Of a stretch of 64,000 nucleotides of DNA, positions 51,730 through 58,560 are shown piece by piece. The position numbers were made by a program, and so were the translations under genes. Where the stretch lies: contig CADCCZ010000002.1 in the NCBI GenBank assembly GCA_902800045.1, forward strand, positions 268,131-332,130, given 5' to 3'. The notes under the pieces are model-generated. The model was not told the DNA's origin. It was given only the letters and a program-made list of their open reading frames with translations, and did no database searches. This DNA is from an uncultured Bacteroidia bacterium (GTDB lineage: Bacteria > Bacteroidota > Bacteroidia > Bacteroidales > ML635J-15). The stretch's first letter is position 1. Each line of letters opens with the position of its first letter.

Positions 51730-51912
51730 CTATTTCTCTCTCATTGTTCCAAAGGCGCACTGACTGCACTTGAAGCCACCCGAACTATATTTGCCTCTGT
51801 GCGACGACAGGCACGACGGACATACGCGATAGCCACATTTGTCGCAAACAAACCACCTGAAATTATCGGAATATTCTCTCCCACAGTATTGACAAGGTAT
51901 CCAACTAGTCAT
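51730..51912 (-). CDS. small zinc-ribbon protein
   Basis: A 60-residue protein with four CxxC pairs: CQYC, CDKC, CPSC and CSQC, spaced as two zinc ribbons or one cross-brace. The rest is basic and aromatic (NFRWFV, HRGKYSSGGFK). Ends in basic MREK. Such small proteins often bind nucleic acid or act in protein contacts; no function can be named. It lies between two unknown genes on the same strand with 35-nt gaps. Confidence 0.65.
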   Translation of the reverse strand: MTSWIPCQYCGREYSDNFRWFVCDKCGYRVCPSCLSSHRGKYSSGGFKCSQCAFGTMREK

Positions 51913-51947
51913 AATTGTAACATTTTAAAGATTTATACTGTGTTTTC

Positions 51948-52451
51948 TTATTTCTTTTCCATAGAATAATACGGACCATCAACAAAGTCCTTGAAAAAAT
52001 CGTCCAGCGAATTGTCGTAGTCGAATCCGCCATACTGGATTTCAAAACTGATGTTTCCCTGGTCATCCTTGCAAGTCATCTGGAGCTTGCGGATTCGTAC
52101 CTCTGGCTGCTTGGCATCGCCACTTACAAAAAGATTGAAAGTAACAGTGTCGCCAACATTGCCTCCATAGCAATTGCCATTGCACAAAATATAATCCTCG
52201 TGCGCATTAGTTATCTTAGAACCGGGATTTGGATGTAACAATTCGTTTTTCGTAACTACATATTCAGCATTTACATCGAAATTCTTTCTTACAAATTCGT
52301 ACAAAAACTCTGTATTGGCTTGTCGCCAATGAACAAATCTCATACGCTTGAACAACCCCATTCGCTTGCCGTGAAGTGTCGGGACTGTCATAAAATCGGT
52401 AAAATCACCTGTATAATCTTCGGCAATGTTTTCCTTGTATTTCTTACCCAT
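51948..52451 (-). CDS. hypothetical protein, cytosolic
   Basis: A 167-residue protein without signal or membrane segment. Starts KKYKENIAEDYTGDFTDFMT; has a basic aromatic patch (KRMGLFKRMRFVHWRQ) and a beta-rich second half (DTVTFNLFVSGDAKQPEVRIRKLQMTC) that could be an Ig- or C2-like sandwich. No family recognised. Separated by 4 nt from the upstream 288-residue gene, so cotranscribed with it. Confidence 0.6.
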   Translation of the reverse strand: MGKKYKENIAEDYTGDFTDFMTVPTLHGKRMGLFKRMRFVHWRQANTEFLYEFVRKNFDVNAEYVVTKNELLHPNPGSKITNAHEDYILCNGNCYGGNVGDTVTFNLFVSGDAKQPEVRIRKLQMTCKDDQGNISFEIQYGGFDYDNSLDDFFKDFVDGPYYSMEKK

Positions 52452-52455
52452 AATC

Positions 52456-53322
52456 TTACTTTTTAAACTGATTTATACTATATTTACTTATTTTAATGCC
52501 ATTTTTTTCAAAAATGCTGTCAATTATGCCAAAGTCAATGTCTTCGTGCAAAACTCCAGCAATGTAGTTTATGATAATGTATGTAAATATTATTTCTCGG
52601 TCGAACAAATCGGGGACATGCCGTTCGTAATCAATTGACGAATACGGATGTTGCGGAGTACGGCACAATTCGAAGTCGAGAAGTTCCAGCGCCCAAGTGT
52701 AGTTCTGCTCGTGTATGGCATTGTGAAGCACATCGTTGTCGTGCATAATGCGCAGGTTGCGAACAAGCACATCTGCGGCAATCTGGTGATTGTGCTTCCA
52801 TCCCGAAATGTTAAAGGCCTGCCATTTCGCAACCTCGGCATTTATCAGTTTTCTATCCATAAAAGCCGCATCGCAAATCCTGTAGGGACATTCTACACTA
52901 TATTGCAACAGGTAGGGCTTTATGTCGGCATCTGTCTTTTTGATGTGTAGCGGACAGTCCAGTTCCAGCACATACTCCATAGTGTTTGTCTTGATACCCA
53001 ATGTTTTTACATCGTTGCAACAATTAAAATCGCGCATTGCGTCATCCTTTATCAGTAGCCCCCAGACATCGGTAGGCATTTCGGGAGTATAGAGAAATGT
53101 ATGCTGCGAATAGCACAATCCGTTGCCTTTTGTAACAACATAGCGACCATCATCGTGCCTACCAACCACGAAACTGCGCCCGTGAAGTGGACTTGGAGAA
53201 TATATGTCTTCTGTCCCATTGTTATTTGTGAGCAACGGATAACGCGGCAACGAACTATCTTCTCCGTGACAAATTACCGCAAAAGGCACTTTATTGGCTC
53301 TGTAAATTTTCATATTATTCAT
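52456..53322 (-). CDS. hypothetical protein, possible kinase-like fold
   Basis: A 288-residue protein. RSFVVGRHDDGRYVVTKGNGL (about 49-69) looks like a nucleotide-binding beta-hairpin with a Lys, and ALELLDFELCRTPQHPY (about 216-232) looks like a metal-binding loop with Asp and Glu. The combination recalls distant protein-kinase or SelO-like folds, but this is a weak inference. It overlaps the 93-residue gene by 4 nt and precedes the 167-residue gene by 4 nt. Confidence 0.5.
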   Translation of the reverse strand: MNNMKIYRANKVPFAVICHGEDSSLPRYPLLTNNNGTEDIYSPSPLHGRSFVVGRHDDGRYVVTKGNGLCYSQHTFLYTPEMPTDVWGLLIKDDAMRDFNCCNDVKTLGIKTNTMEYVLELDCPLHIKKTDADIKPYLLQYSVECPYRICDAAFMDRKLINAEVAKWQAFNISGWKHNHQIAADVLVRNLRIMHDNDVLHNAIHEQNYTWALELLDFELCRTPQHPYSSIDYERHVPDLFDREIIFTYIIINYIAGVLHEDIDFGIIDSIFEKNGIKISKYSINQFKK

Positions 53323-53600
53323 TTTTCCAACTCAAAATACTCTTGAAATGGCAGAAATTTGTTTATGTAACTTGCAAACATCCATAAATACTCGTACTGA
53401 TGGAAAATCATTTCAGGGTCTTCCTTGCAGGGAATTTTCTCTGCAATTTGGACAAATACGGAATAATCTATCATCTCGTCCTTTGTGAGCCATACTATTT
53501 TATAAAGTTCTTCATCATCCCAGATATAGCCTTCCTTTTCAATCCAATTTTCTAATCTTTTCCTTATTTGTTCATCCATTTCTGAGTATTTTTTAGCCAC
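53319..53600 (-). CDS. small acidic helical protein, unknown
   Basis: A 93-residue protein rich in Glu, Trp and Tyr (IRKRLENWIEKEGYIWDDEE, EYLWMFASYINKFLPFQEYF). Probably helical. No domain recognised. Its stop overlaps the start of the 288-residue gene (ATGA), so the two form a coupled pair. The gap upstream, 53601-53804, holds a GAGCGTAGTCGAA / TTCGACTATGCTC inverted repeat of a type common in Bacteroidota intergenic DNA. Confidence 0.55.
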   Translation of the reverse strand: MAKKYSEMDEQIRKRLENWIEKEGYIWDDEELYKIVWLTKDEMIDYSVFVQIAEKIPCKEDPEMIFHQYEYLWMFASYINKFLPFQEYFELEK

Positions 53601-53626
53601 AAAAATCTCCTGACTGTCAATAATTC

Positions 53627-53700
53627 GCCCATTGAGCGTAGTCGAAATGAAGGTAACGGTATCACATTATACGCACCTTCGACTATGCTCAAGCGGTACT
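53627..53700. repeat. TTCGACTAYGCTCAA inverted repeat
   Basis: TTGAGCGTAGTCGAA and TTCGACTATGCTCAA lie about 45 bp apart in inverted orientation and could form a long hairpin. The region between shows ACGGTATCACATTATACG. Confidence 0.6.
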
Positions 53701-53804
53701 TCAATTATAAAACCAACTTCACAACGCTAATACTATCAGTATTGCGTGTTCTGATTGGCTTTGAAAAATTTTCACTTGCAGTGAATTGATTAAAAATTTA
53801 ACAA

Positions 53805-54032
53805 TCATTTTCCTTGTGGATTCATATCTCCATCTACAATAAATAAATCTTCTACATTATTTGTATCTATGATATTAATTATTAAATCTTTATATGCGTA
53901 GTCACACTTATATTCTGCTTGTCCGCTATTTCTTTCTAGCAAGTTTTCTTTCATTGCTTCAATTATTTTTGCTCTTTCTGAGGAATTAACCCCCCATAGC
54001 CTTTTTAATTCTTGAAATTTTTGATTTACCAT
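53805..54032 (-). CDS. small hypothetical protein
   Basis: A 75-residue AT-rich gene. Helical N-terminal half (NQKFQELKRLWGVNSSERAK, MKENLLERN), then DYAYKDLIINIIDTNNVEDLF. No motif recognised. It lies just past the terminator of the radical SAM/peptide unit, so is probably separate from it. No clean -7 box upstream. Confidence 0.45.
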   Translation of the reverse strand: MVNQKFQELKRLWGVNSSERAKIIEAMKENLLERNSGQAEYKCDYAYKDLIINIIDTNNVEDLFIVDGDMNPQGK

Positions 54033-54070
54033 ATTTTTATATTTTCTATTTTAACAATAATCAATTTCTC

Positions 54071-54105
54071 TAAAAAATGGGGAAGAGAACCTTTATTCTC
54101 CCCCT
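54071..54105 (-). terminator. terminator of the maturase/precursor unit
   Basis: On the minus strand GGGGGAGA-ataaagg-TTCTCTTCCCC forms an 8-bp stem (one G-T pair), followed by ATTTTTT. It begins 22 nt after the precursor stop, closing the two-gene unit. Confidence 0.72.
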
Positions 54106-54127
54106 CCATGTTTTAACTTCTTTAGAA

Positions 54128-54232
54128 TCAACCGTTTCTCCAAGTGATGCCACAAGAGTTTTCCCAAGCTCTGCTACAGCCGCTCATCGAAACAACTTCA
54201 GAAGCCTTTTTAATCTTCAATTCTACTTTCAT
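54128..54232 (-). CDS. candidate RiPP precursor peptide with two Trp-X-Asn motifs
   Basis: A 34-residue ORF beginning MKVELKIKKASEVVSMSG and ending AWENSCGITWRNG; Cys at 19 and 27, Trp at 23 and 31. W23-E-N25 and W31-R-N33 match the aromatic-X-Asn pattern that radical SAM enzymes convert to three-residue cyclophanes (triceptides). It follows the PqqD-radical SAM-SPASM gene by 45 nt, same strand, before a terminator. The N-terminal half would be a basic leader bound by the PqqD domain. Below usual gene-calling length, so easily missed. An overlapping open frame (about 54180 to 54070) runs through the terminator and lacks an ATG. Confidence 0.6.
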   Translation of the reverse strand: MKVELKIKKASEVVSMSGCSRAWENSCGITWRNG

Positions 54233-54277
54233 CTTTGTAAAATTTTAGCGGTACAGGTGTACTGCGGGAGACACCAT

Positions 54278-55816
54278 TTATCCCATTGTATCGTATTTAC
54301 GCATCAGCACCGCCTTGGCCTTCGGCAGAGCCTTCAACGCCGTTACAAAATCTTTTCCGTCAAGGGAATCGTATCCCTTCATCATGTCGTGTGCAAGATT
54401 GCACCTTATCTTTGCCATATAGCAGCAATTTTCGGCAGGCTTGGTGTAGTCGCCATGCTCGGAATAGGCAATTCCAACACACAGATTGCAATAGTCGCAG
54501 TAGTCGTGCCGTCCACAATCGGCAAACTCCTGTAAACTATGATTCTGCCACTGCTTCAACAATTTGTTGTCAGTCAGAATTTCGCACAAAGAACTATTAT
54601 GCAGGTTTCCAAACGACATCGTGAAAGCACAGCATGGCTGTATGTTGCCATCGGGCGTTATGTTGAAAGTTGTTCGTCCTGCACCACAGGCGTAACTATT
54701 CAAATTACGCGGAATACCGCCATAATTCGGAGCTTCGGGACCAACATACAAAGGAATATTGTCATCGCGCAAAACCACACGAAGTTGTTCCTCGGTCAGC
54801 CTCAACTGTCTTGCACACATATCACCATCGTTTGAATCGGTTATACTTATCTCGAACTGCGGCTGTGCGCCCAAACTACGCGCAATGTCGGCTATCATAT
54901 AATAGGTATGCAGGTTTGGTTGCATCACACAACACTTTATATTCATAGGTACTGCAAGTTCCGAAAGCCGTTTCGCAACATTCATCGAGCGTTCCCACGA
55001 ACCAGACACACGGGTAATGGCATCATGGTCGGCTGCCACACCGCTATAAATGCTTATGCCTACAAGCCTCGGATAGTAATCTGCCAAACGCTCAACATCG
55101 TCAACCATGCGCTGTCCGTTAGTAAAAATGTCAAAAGCAATTTCTTTCTCATAAAGGTATTCTATTAAATCCCAAACTATTGGCTTCGAGAATGGGTCGC
55201 CACCCGAAAGGCAAACTTTTACAAGACCTATCTTATCAAGGTCGTCAATTATCCGCTTGTAATCGTCCAGTTGCAGTTCGTTGCGGTCGGCTCGGTGCGA
55301 AACTTCATCGTCGTTGCGCGTTGCCCCCGGATTGTAGCAGTGTATGCACTTTTCACTGCAATTGTATGTCAGTTCAAACATTACAGAAGTTACAACGCCC
55401 TCCGCTTCAACTGCATCAAAGTAATCCTGTTCGGCAGACGAAACATCCATAGGAAGTTTTTCGGTAGTTGTTTTTTCTACACTTCTACCCTTAATCTTCG
55501 CTTTTGAAAGTTCTCTGCGGTAGGCGAAAATGCCATCCTTAGTAGGAATGCTATCGGTAAGCAGTCCCTGTTCCATAAGGACATCAAAGAAATCGCATAT
55601 AGATTCGTCACAAATACCAGTCTTTTCTGCAACATTCTCCACAGACACCTCTGCGTTCCGTTTCGTCGCAAGCACTTGCCCGACAACATCTGCCGAATAC
55701 TCATCGAAAAAATAACTCATTCCTGCCAGCAGGTTGTAAAATATTGCCACATGTTTTTCGGCATTGTATCTTCCGCAAGTCCATTCTGGGCGGTAATATT
55801 TTCTGTTTTCACTCAT
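54278..55816 (-). CDS. PqqD-radical SAM-SPASM peptide maturase
   Basis: A 512-residue enzyme predicted to modify a ribosomal peptide. Residues about 8-90 form a PqqD-like peptide-binding domain (YNLLAGMSYFFDEYSADVVG, VAEKTGICDESICDFFDVLM). The radical SAM core follows: LTYNCSEKCIHCYNPG holds Cx3Cx2C for the SAM-binding 4Fe-4S cluster, then CLSGGDPFSKPIVWDL. The C-terminal SPASM domain has many Cys (CGAGRTTFNITPDGNIQPCC, CGRHDYCDYCNLC, ENCCYMAKIRC) for auxiliary clusters. The start at 55816 is fixed by a -7 box inside the longer frame. The likely substrate is the small ORF just downstream. No exporter gene is nearby. Confidence 0.87.
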   Translation of the reverse strand: MSENRKYYRPEWTCGRYNAEKHVAIFYNLLAGMSYFFDEYSADVVGQVLATKRNAEVSVENVAEKTGICDESICDFFDVLMEQGLLTDSIPTKDGIFAYRRELSKAKIKGRSVEKTTTEKLPMDVSSAEQDYFDAVEAEGVVTSVMFELTYNCSEKCIHCYNPGATRNDDEVSHRADRNELQLDDYKRIIDDLDKIGLVKVCLSGGDPFSKPIVWDLIEYLYEKEIAFDIFTNGQRMVDDVERLADYYPRLVGISIYSGVAADHDAITRVSGSWERSMNVAKRLSELAVPMNIKCCVMQPNLHTYYMIADIARSLGAQPQFEISITDSNDGDMCARQLRLTEEQLRVVLRDDNIPLYVGPEAPNYGGIPRNLNSYACGAGRTTFNITPDGNIQPCCAFTMSFGNLHNSSLCEILTDNKLLKQWQNHSLQEFADCGRHDYCDYCNLCVGIAYSEHGDYTKPAENCCYMAKIRCNLAHDMMKGYDSLDGKDFVTALKALPKAKAVLMRKYDTMG

Positions 55817-55844
55817 AGACAACACATCGTTCTTGTTTCGCCCG

Positions 55845-55852
55845 CAAAGATA
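55845..55852 (-). promoter_or_regulatory. -7 promoter box of the maturase/precursor unit
   Basis: TATCTTTG on the minus strand, 28 nt before the ATG at 55816. It lies inside the longer open frame, so decides the start. Confidence 0.65.
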
Positions 55853-55876
55853 ACTTGCTGACAAATAGCATTTTCG

Positions 55877-55933
55877 TTCAAGTTGTACCAAAACGGTTCA
55901 AGTTGTGTCAAGATTATTTTTGTTGTATCAAGA
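55877..55933. promoter_or_regulatory. direct repeats upstream of the maturase promoter
   Basis: GGTTCAAGTTGTGTCAAG-type words: GTTCAAGTTGT at 55877 and again 20 bp on, then GTTGTGTCAAG and GTTGTATCAAG about 19 bp apart. They lie 25-80 bp upstream of the -7 box, a likely activator-binding region. Similar words stand at 57722-57757. Confidence 0.5.
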
Positions 55934-56241
55934 GCCATCTGCGGACGGTTTTGTAAGTTATTTTTGCATCCGACAGCTCTGCAAATGCGGATTATACAAA
56001 AAGAAAGTGGAGCCGTTATTTCTTCATGCTCCTTACAGTAGGGCTTCGACTCCCGGTTAAGAAGAACAAGGAAGAATACGCTCCACTTGGCTGTATTTCG
56101 TGTAAGTACGAATACGCTCCAAGCAAGCATCTTCACTTTATCCCGCCTTAACCTTGTGAGTTGTCGAAGTTCACTGCAACGGAACAAGCGAAATCGCTTT
56201 CTATATGTCTGCCAAAGGCATACAACTGCCATTTGACGGGA
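55934..56241. other. promoter-led region without a convincing gene
   Basis: About 300 bp between the maturase promoter repeats and an upstream -7 box. Minus-strand frames are open but have odd composition. Features seen: hairpin AGCGATTTCGCTT, a repeated GGAGCGTATTC, and a CTTCGACAACTC word. May encode an RNA or a lost gene. Confidence 0.4.
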
Positions 56242-56249
56242 CAAATATA
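56242..56249 (-). promoter_or_regulatory. -7 promoter box upstream of a gene-poor region
   Basis: TATATTTG on the minus strand, a full match to TAnnTTTG. No plausible start codon with good coding follows it. Confidence 0.45.
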
Positions 56250-56360
56250 GGTAATTTTTAAACACCTATATATAAATAAGAAGAAAATGTTGGGGGGAAA
56301 TCTTTGCATATTTAGCAAACAAAAGAAAGGATAGCAGTTTGTTGATTCATGTATATTTTT

Positions 56361-56460
56361 ATAAACTATACTTCACAAATCTATTATAAATATTAGTTTT
56401 GTTAACTATACTTAACAAATTGTATATCTTTTACAGTTTTATTAATTATACTTAACAAAT
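56361..56460. promoter_or_regulatory. three 20-bp sites at a 40-bp period before the AAA ATPase gene
   Basis: AAACTATACTTCACAAAT, TTAACTATACTTAACAAAT and TTAATTATACTTAACAAAT begin at 56361, 56401 and 56441: exact 40-bp steps. TTGTTAACTATACTTAACAA is a near-palindrome. The third site ends 6 bp before the -7 box. Confidence 0.7.
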
Positions 56461-56466
56461 TTTATT

Positions 56467-56474
56467 TATCTTTG
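56467..56474 (+). promoter_or_regulatory. -7 promoter box of the AAA ATPase gene
   Basis: TATCTTTG, 25 nt before the ATG at 56500. Confidence 0.62.
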
Positions 56475-56499
56475 TGCCCAGATACAACAATGATTTTTT

Positions 56500-57708
56500 A
56501 TGGAAATAATTGAGAGAGAACGGTATTTGAATATTATCCGTCAATGGATGGGAAAAGACCTTATTATTGTACTTACTGGTCAGCGACGTGTTGGTAAAAG
56601 CTGTCTGCTAAAGCAGTGGGGCGAAAAAATGTCGAATGAAGGAAATGTAATATATATCGACAAGGAAAAACATGAATTTGACGATCTTTCGAGCTACAAA
56701 GAATTGAATGAATACATTGATAATAAATTGCAAAAAGGGCAGAAAAACTTTATACTGATTGACGAAGTTCAGGACATCGCCGGATTTGAACGTTCGTTGC
56801 GCAGCTATTATTCCACCCCGGATACGGAAGTCATTGTTACAGGAAGCAATGCAAAAATGTTAAGCAGCGAGCTCACCACACTGATAGGCGGACGCTACAA
56901 GGAAATTTATGTCCAGCCACTTGACTATTCCGAGTTCCTTAAATTCCATCAGTTAGCCGACAACGATGAGTCGCTGGCAAGCTATATCGAATACGGTGGA
57001 ATGCCAGGACTGGTGAACATTGGTCTTGACGCAAACAATACTCCACAGTACCTAAAAGATATTTACAGCACAACTCTGCTGAAGGATGTTGTAATGCGCA
57101 ACCAAATACGAAATGTAAATTTTCTTGACAAATTAGTAAAATTTATAGCTGACAACATAGGCAAGCTAATTTCTGCCACCAATATCAGCAAATATATGAA
57201 AACGATTGGAGAATCAATATCGCCGTCGGTTATTATCAACTATCTGGATATGCTTGCAGGAGCCTACTTGCTGCACAAAGTTAACCGTTACGACCTGCAC
57301 GGAAAGCGCATATTTGAAAGCAACGAAAAATATTACTTCGAGGACAATGGAATACGCAACTCCGTTATTGGTGGCTCTCGCAGCAGCGACATAGAAAAGG
57401 TACTTGAAAATATAGTATATCAGCAGCTTGTACGTATGGGATATAGTGTGTATGTCGGGCAGTTGCAAGCAGGAGAAATTGATTTTGTCTGTTCAAAACC
57501 AAACGGAGAACGAGCATACGTTCAGGTTGCATATCTCATTGCTAACGAGGAAACACGGCAGCGCGAATTCGGCAATCTCAAGGCAATCCGCGACAATTAT
57601 CCCAAATATGTAATTTCGATGTCACCGCTTGTAAGGTACAACGACGAGGATGGAATTGCACATTTGCACCTGCGACATTTTCTAAAACACGGTTTTGAAC
57701 GAGGTTAA
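56500..57708 (+). CDS. AAA family ATPase with DUF4143
   Basis: A 402-residue ATPase. N-terminal AAA_14-type domain with Walker A LTGQRRVGKSCLLKQW (about 25-40), Walker B NFILIDEVQDI (about 86-96) and sensor VIVTGSNAKML. The C-terminal DUF4143 part (about 200-402) includes NYLDMLAGAYLLHKVNRYD and a nuclease-like tail VYVGQLQAGEIDFVCSKPNGERAYVQVAY, resembling the ExD-QxK (restriction-endonuclease-like) fold. Common in Bacteroidota, often as multiple paralogues; function unknown. Tight autoregulation is suggested by three palindromic sites before the promoter. Stands alone. Confidence 0.87.
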   Translation: MEIIERERYLNIIRQWMGKDLIIVLTGQRRVGKSCLLKQWGEKMSNEGNVIYIDKEKHEFDDLSSYKELNEYIDNKLQKGQKNFILIDEVQDIAGFERSLRSYYSTPDTEVIVTGSNAKMLSSELTTLIGGRYKEIYVQPLDYSEFLKFHQLADNDESLASYIEYGGMPGLVNIGLDANNTPQYLKDIYSTTLLKDVVMRNQIRNVNFLDKLVKFIADNIGKLISATNISKYMKTIGESISPSVIINYLDMLAGAYLLHKVNRYDLHGKRIFESNEKYYFEDNGIRNSVIGGSRSSDIEKVLENIVYQQLVRMGYSVYVGQLQAGEIDFVCSKPNGERAYVQVAYLIANEETRQREFGNLKAIRDNYPKYVISMSPLVRYNDEDGIAHLHLRHFLKHGFERG

Positions 57709-57792
57709 TCTCGGATTTCTTATCAAGTTGTTTCATGTTGGTTCATTTTGTACCAAACTAAACAGATGGCAGTCAACAATATGATTTTTGAT

Positions 57793-57800
57793 TATTTTTG
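57793..57800 (+). promoter_or_regulatory. -7 promoter box of the regulator-like gene
   Basis: TATTTTTG, 20 nt before the ATG at 57821. Upstream, 57722-57757 carries ATCAAGTTGT, GGTTCA and TTTTGTACCAAAC words like those before the maturase promoter. Confidence 0.6.
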
Positions 57801-57820
57801 CGCCACAAAACCATATTTAT

Positions 57821-58423
57821 ATGCAGGACATTGAATCGTATTACGCCAAATTGCGCAACGAAGTCACCGAAAAGGTAAACCGTACAATGGAGTCGCCTAC
57901 CGACTTCAACTACCTGTCGGCACAAGTAAAAATCGAGACAGATGAAGACCTCAGTTCAAGCACACTGAAACGCTTTTTCGGATATATTCCTAAAAACGGA
58001 ACGCCAAGCAGAACGACACTATGTATTTTGTCACGCTACCTTGGATACAAGGGTTGGAATGACTTCTGCCAGGATATGTCCGAATCGAATTTCATTGCCG
58101 ACGACTGCATAATCACATCGGACCTCTCGAAAGACGACATTGTTCACTTTGAATGGAATCCCGACAGAGTTTATGAAGCAAAATACTTAGGCAATGGACG
58201 ATATGAAGTGACCGTGGCCCAGAACGGTACTCTCGGCGTTGGCGACAAATTCTCAGCATCGGGGTTTACGCTAAACCATCCGCTGTATATGAACAAAATA
58301 GAAAGAGTCAGCAATGGTGGAAGCAGTGCGCAGTCGAACTATGTTGCAGGGTACAAGTCAGGGCTGACAAATATCGAACTGGTTAAGAAAAAGTCTGACA
58401 GTCGCGCAGAAGACCAGTCTTGA
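57821..58423 (+). CDS. regulator-like protein with N-terminal helical domain
   Basis: A 200-residue protein. Residues about 27-75 (DLSSSTLKRFFGYIPKNGTP, TLCILSRYLGYKGWNDFC) form a helical domain often seen at the N-terminus of Bacteroidota regulators; it looks HTH-like but binding is unproven. Residues about 90-175 are beta-rich (DDIVHFEWNPDRVYEAKYLG, GRYEVTVAQNGTLGVGDKFS), a possible sensor barrel. A Ser/Thr kinase gene follows on the same strand with its own promoter, so the pair may signal together. Start at 57821 follows the -7 box. Confidence 0.68.
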   Translation: MQDIESYYAKLRNEVTEKVNRTMESPTDFNYLSAQVKIETDEDLSSSTLKRFFGYIPKNGTPSRTTLCILSRYLGYKGWNDFCQDMSESNFIADDCIITSDLSKDDIVHFEWNPDRVYEAKYLGNGRYEVTVAQNGTLGVGDKFSASGFTLNHPLYMNKIERVSNGGSSAQSNYVAGYKSGLTNIELVKKKSDSRAEDQS

Positions 58424-58534
58424 TGTCGGATTGTCTAGCAGAAGACCAGACTGGCTGGCTGTAAGCCTGCAAGCCTGTCAGCCAATTACACCCCTTCAAT
58501 CGTAAATCGTACATCAAAAATCGTAAATATCCCT

Positions 58535-58542
58535 TATCTTTG
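58535..58542 (+). promoter_or_regulatory. -7 promoter box of the Ser/Thr kinase gene
   Basis: TATCTTTG, 18 nt before the ATG at 58561. It overlaps the in-frame TTG at 58540, ruling that out as start. The gap upstream carries CTGGCTGGCTGTAAGCCTG and ATCGTAAATCGTA words. Confidence 0.6.
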
Positions 58543-58560
58543 CCCCAAAATATTCATCAA

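Noticed and set aside
54070..54180. Alternative frame overlapping the candidate precursor (AVAELGKTLVASLGE... to KVLFPIF)
   Set aside because: It has no ATG start, follows an in-frame TGA, and runs through the terminator hairpin. A frameshifted precursor cannot be excluded without relatives.
55813..56265. 150-codon minus-strand ORF upstream of the maturase
   Set aside because: It reads through the maturase's -7 box and direct repeats and has Cys/Arg/Trp-rich, low-plausibility composition. Kept only as a possible transcribed region.
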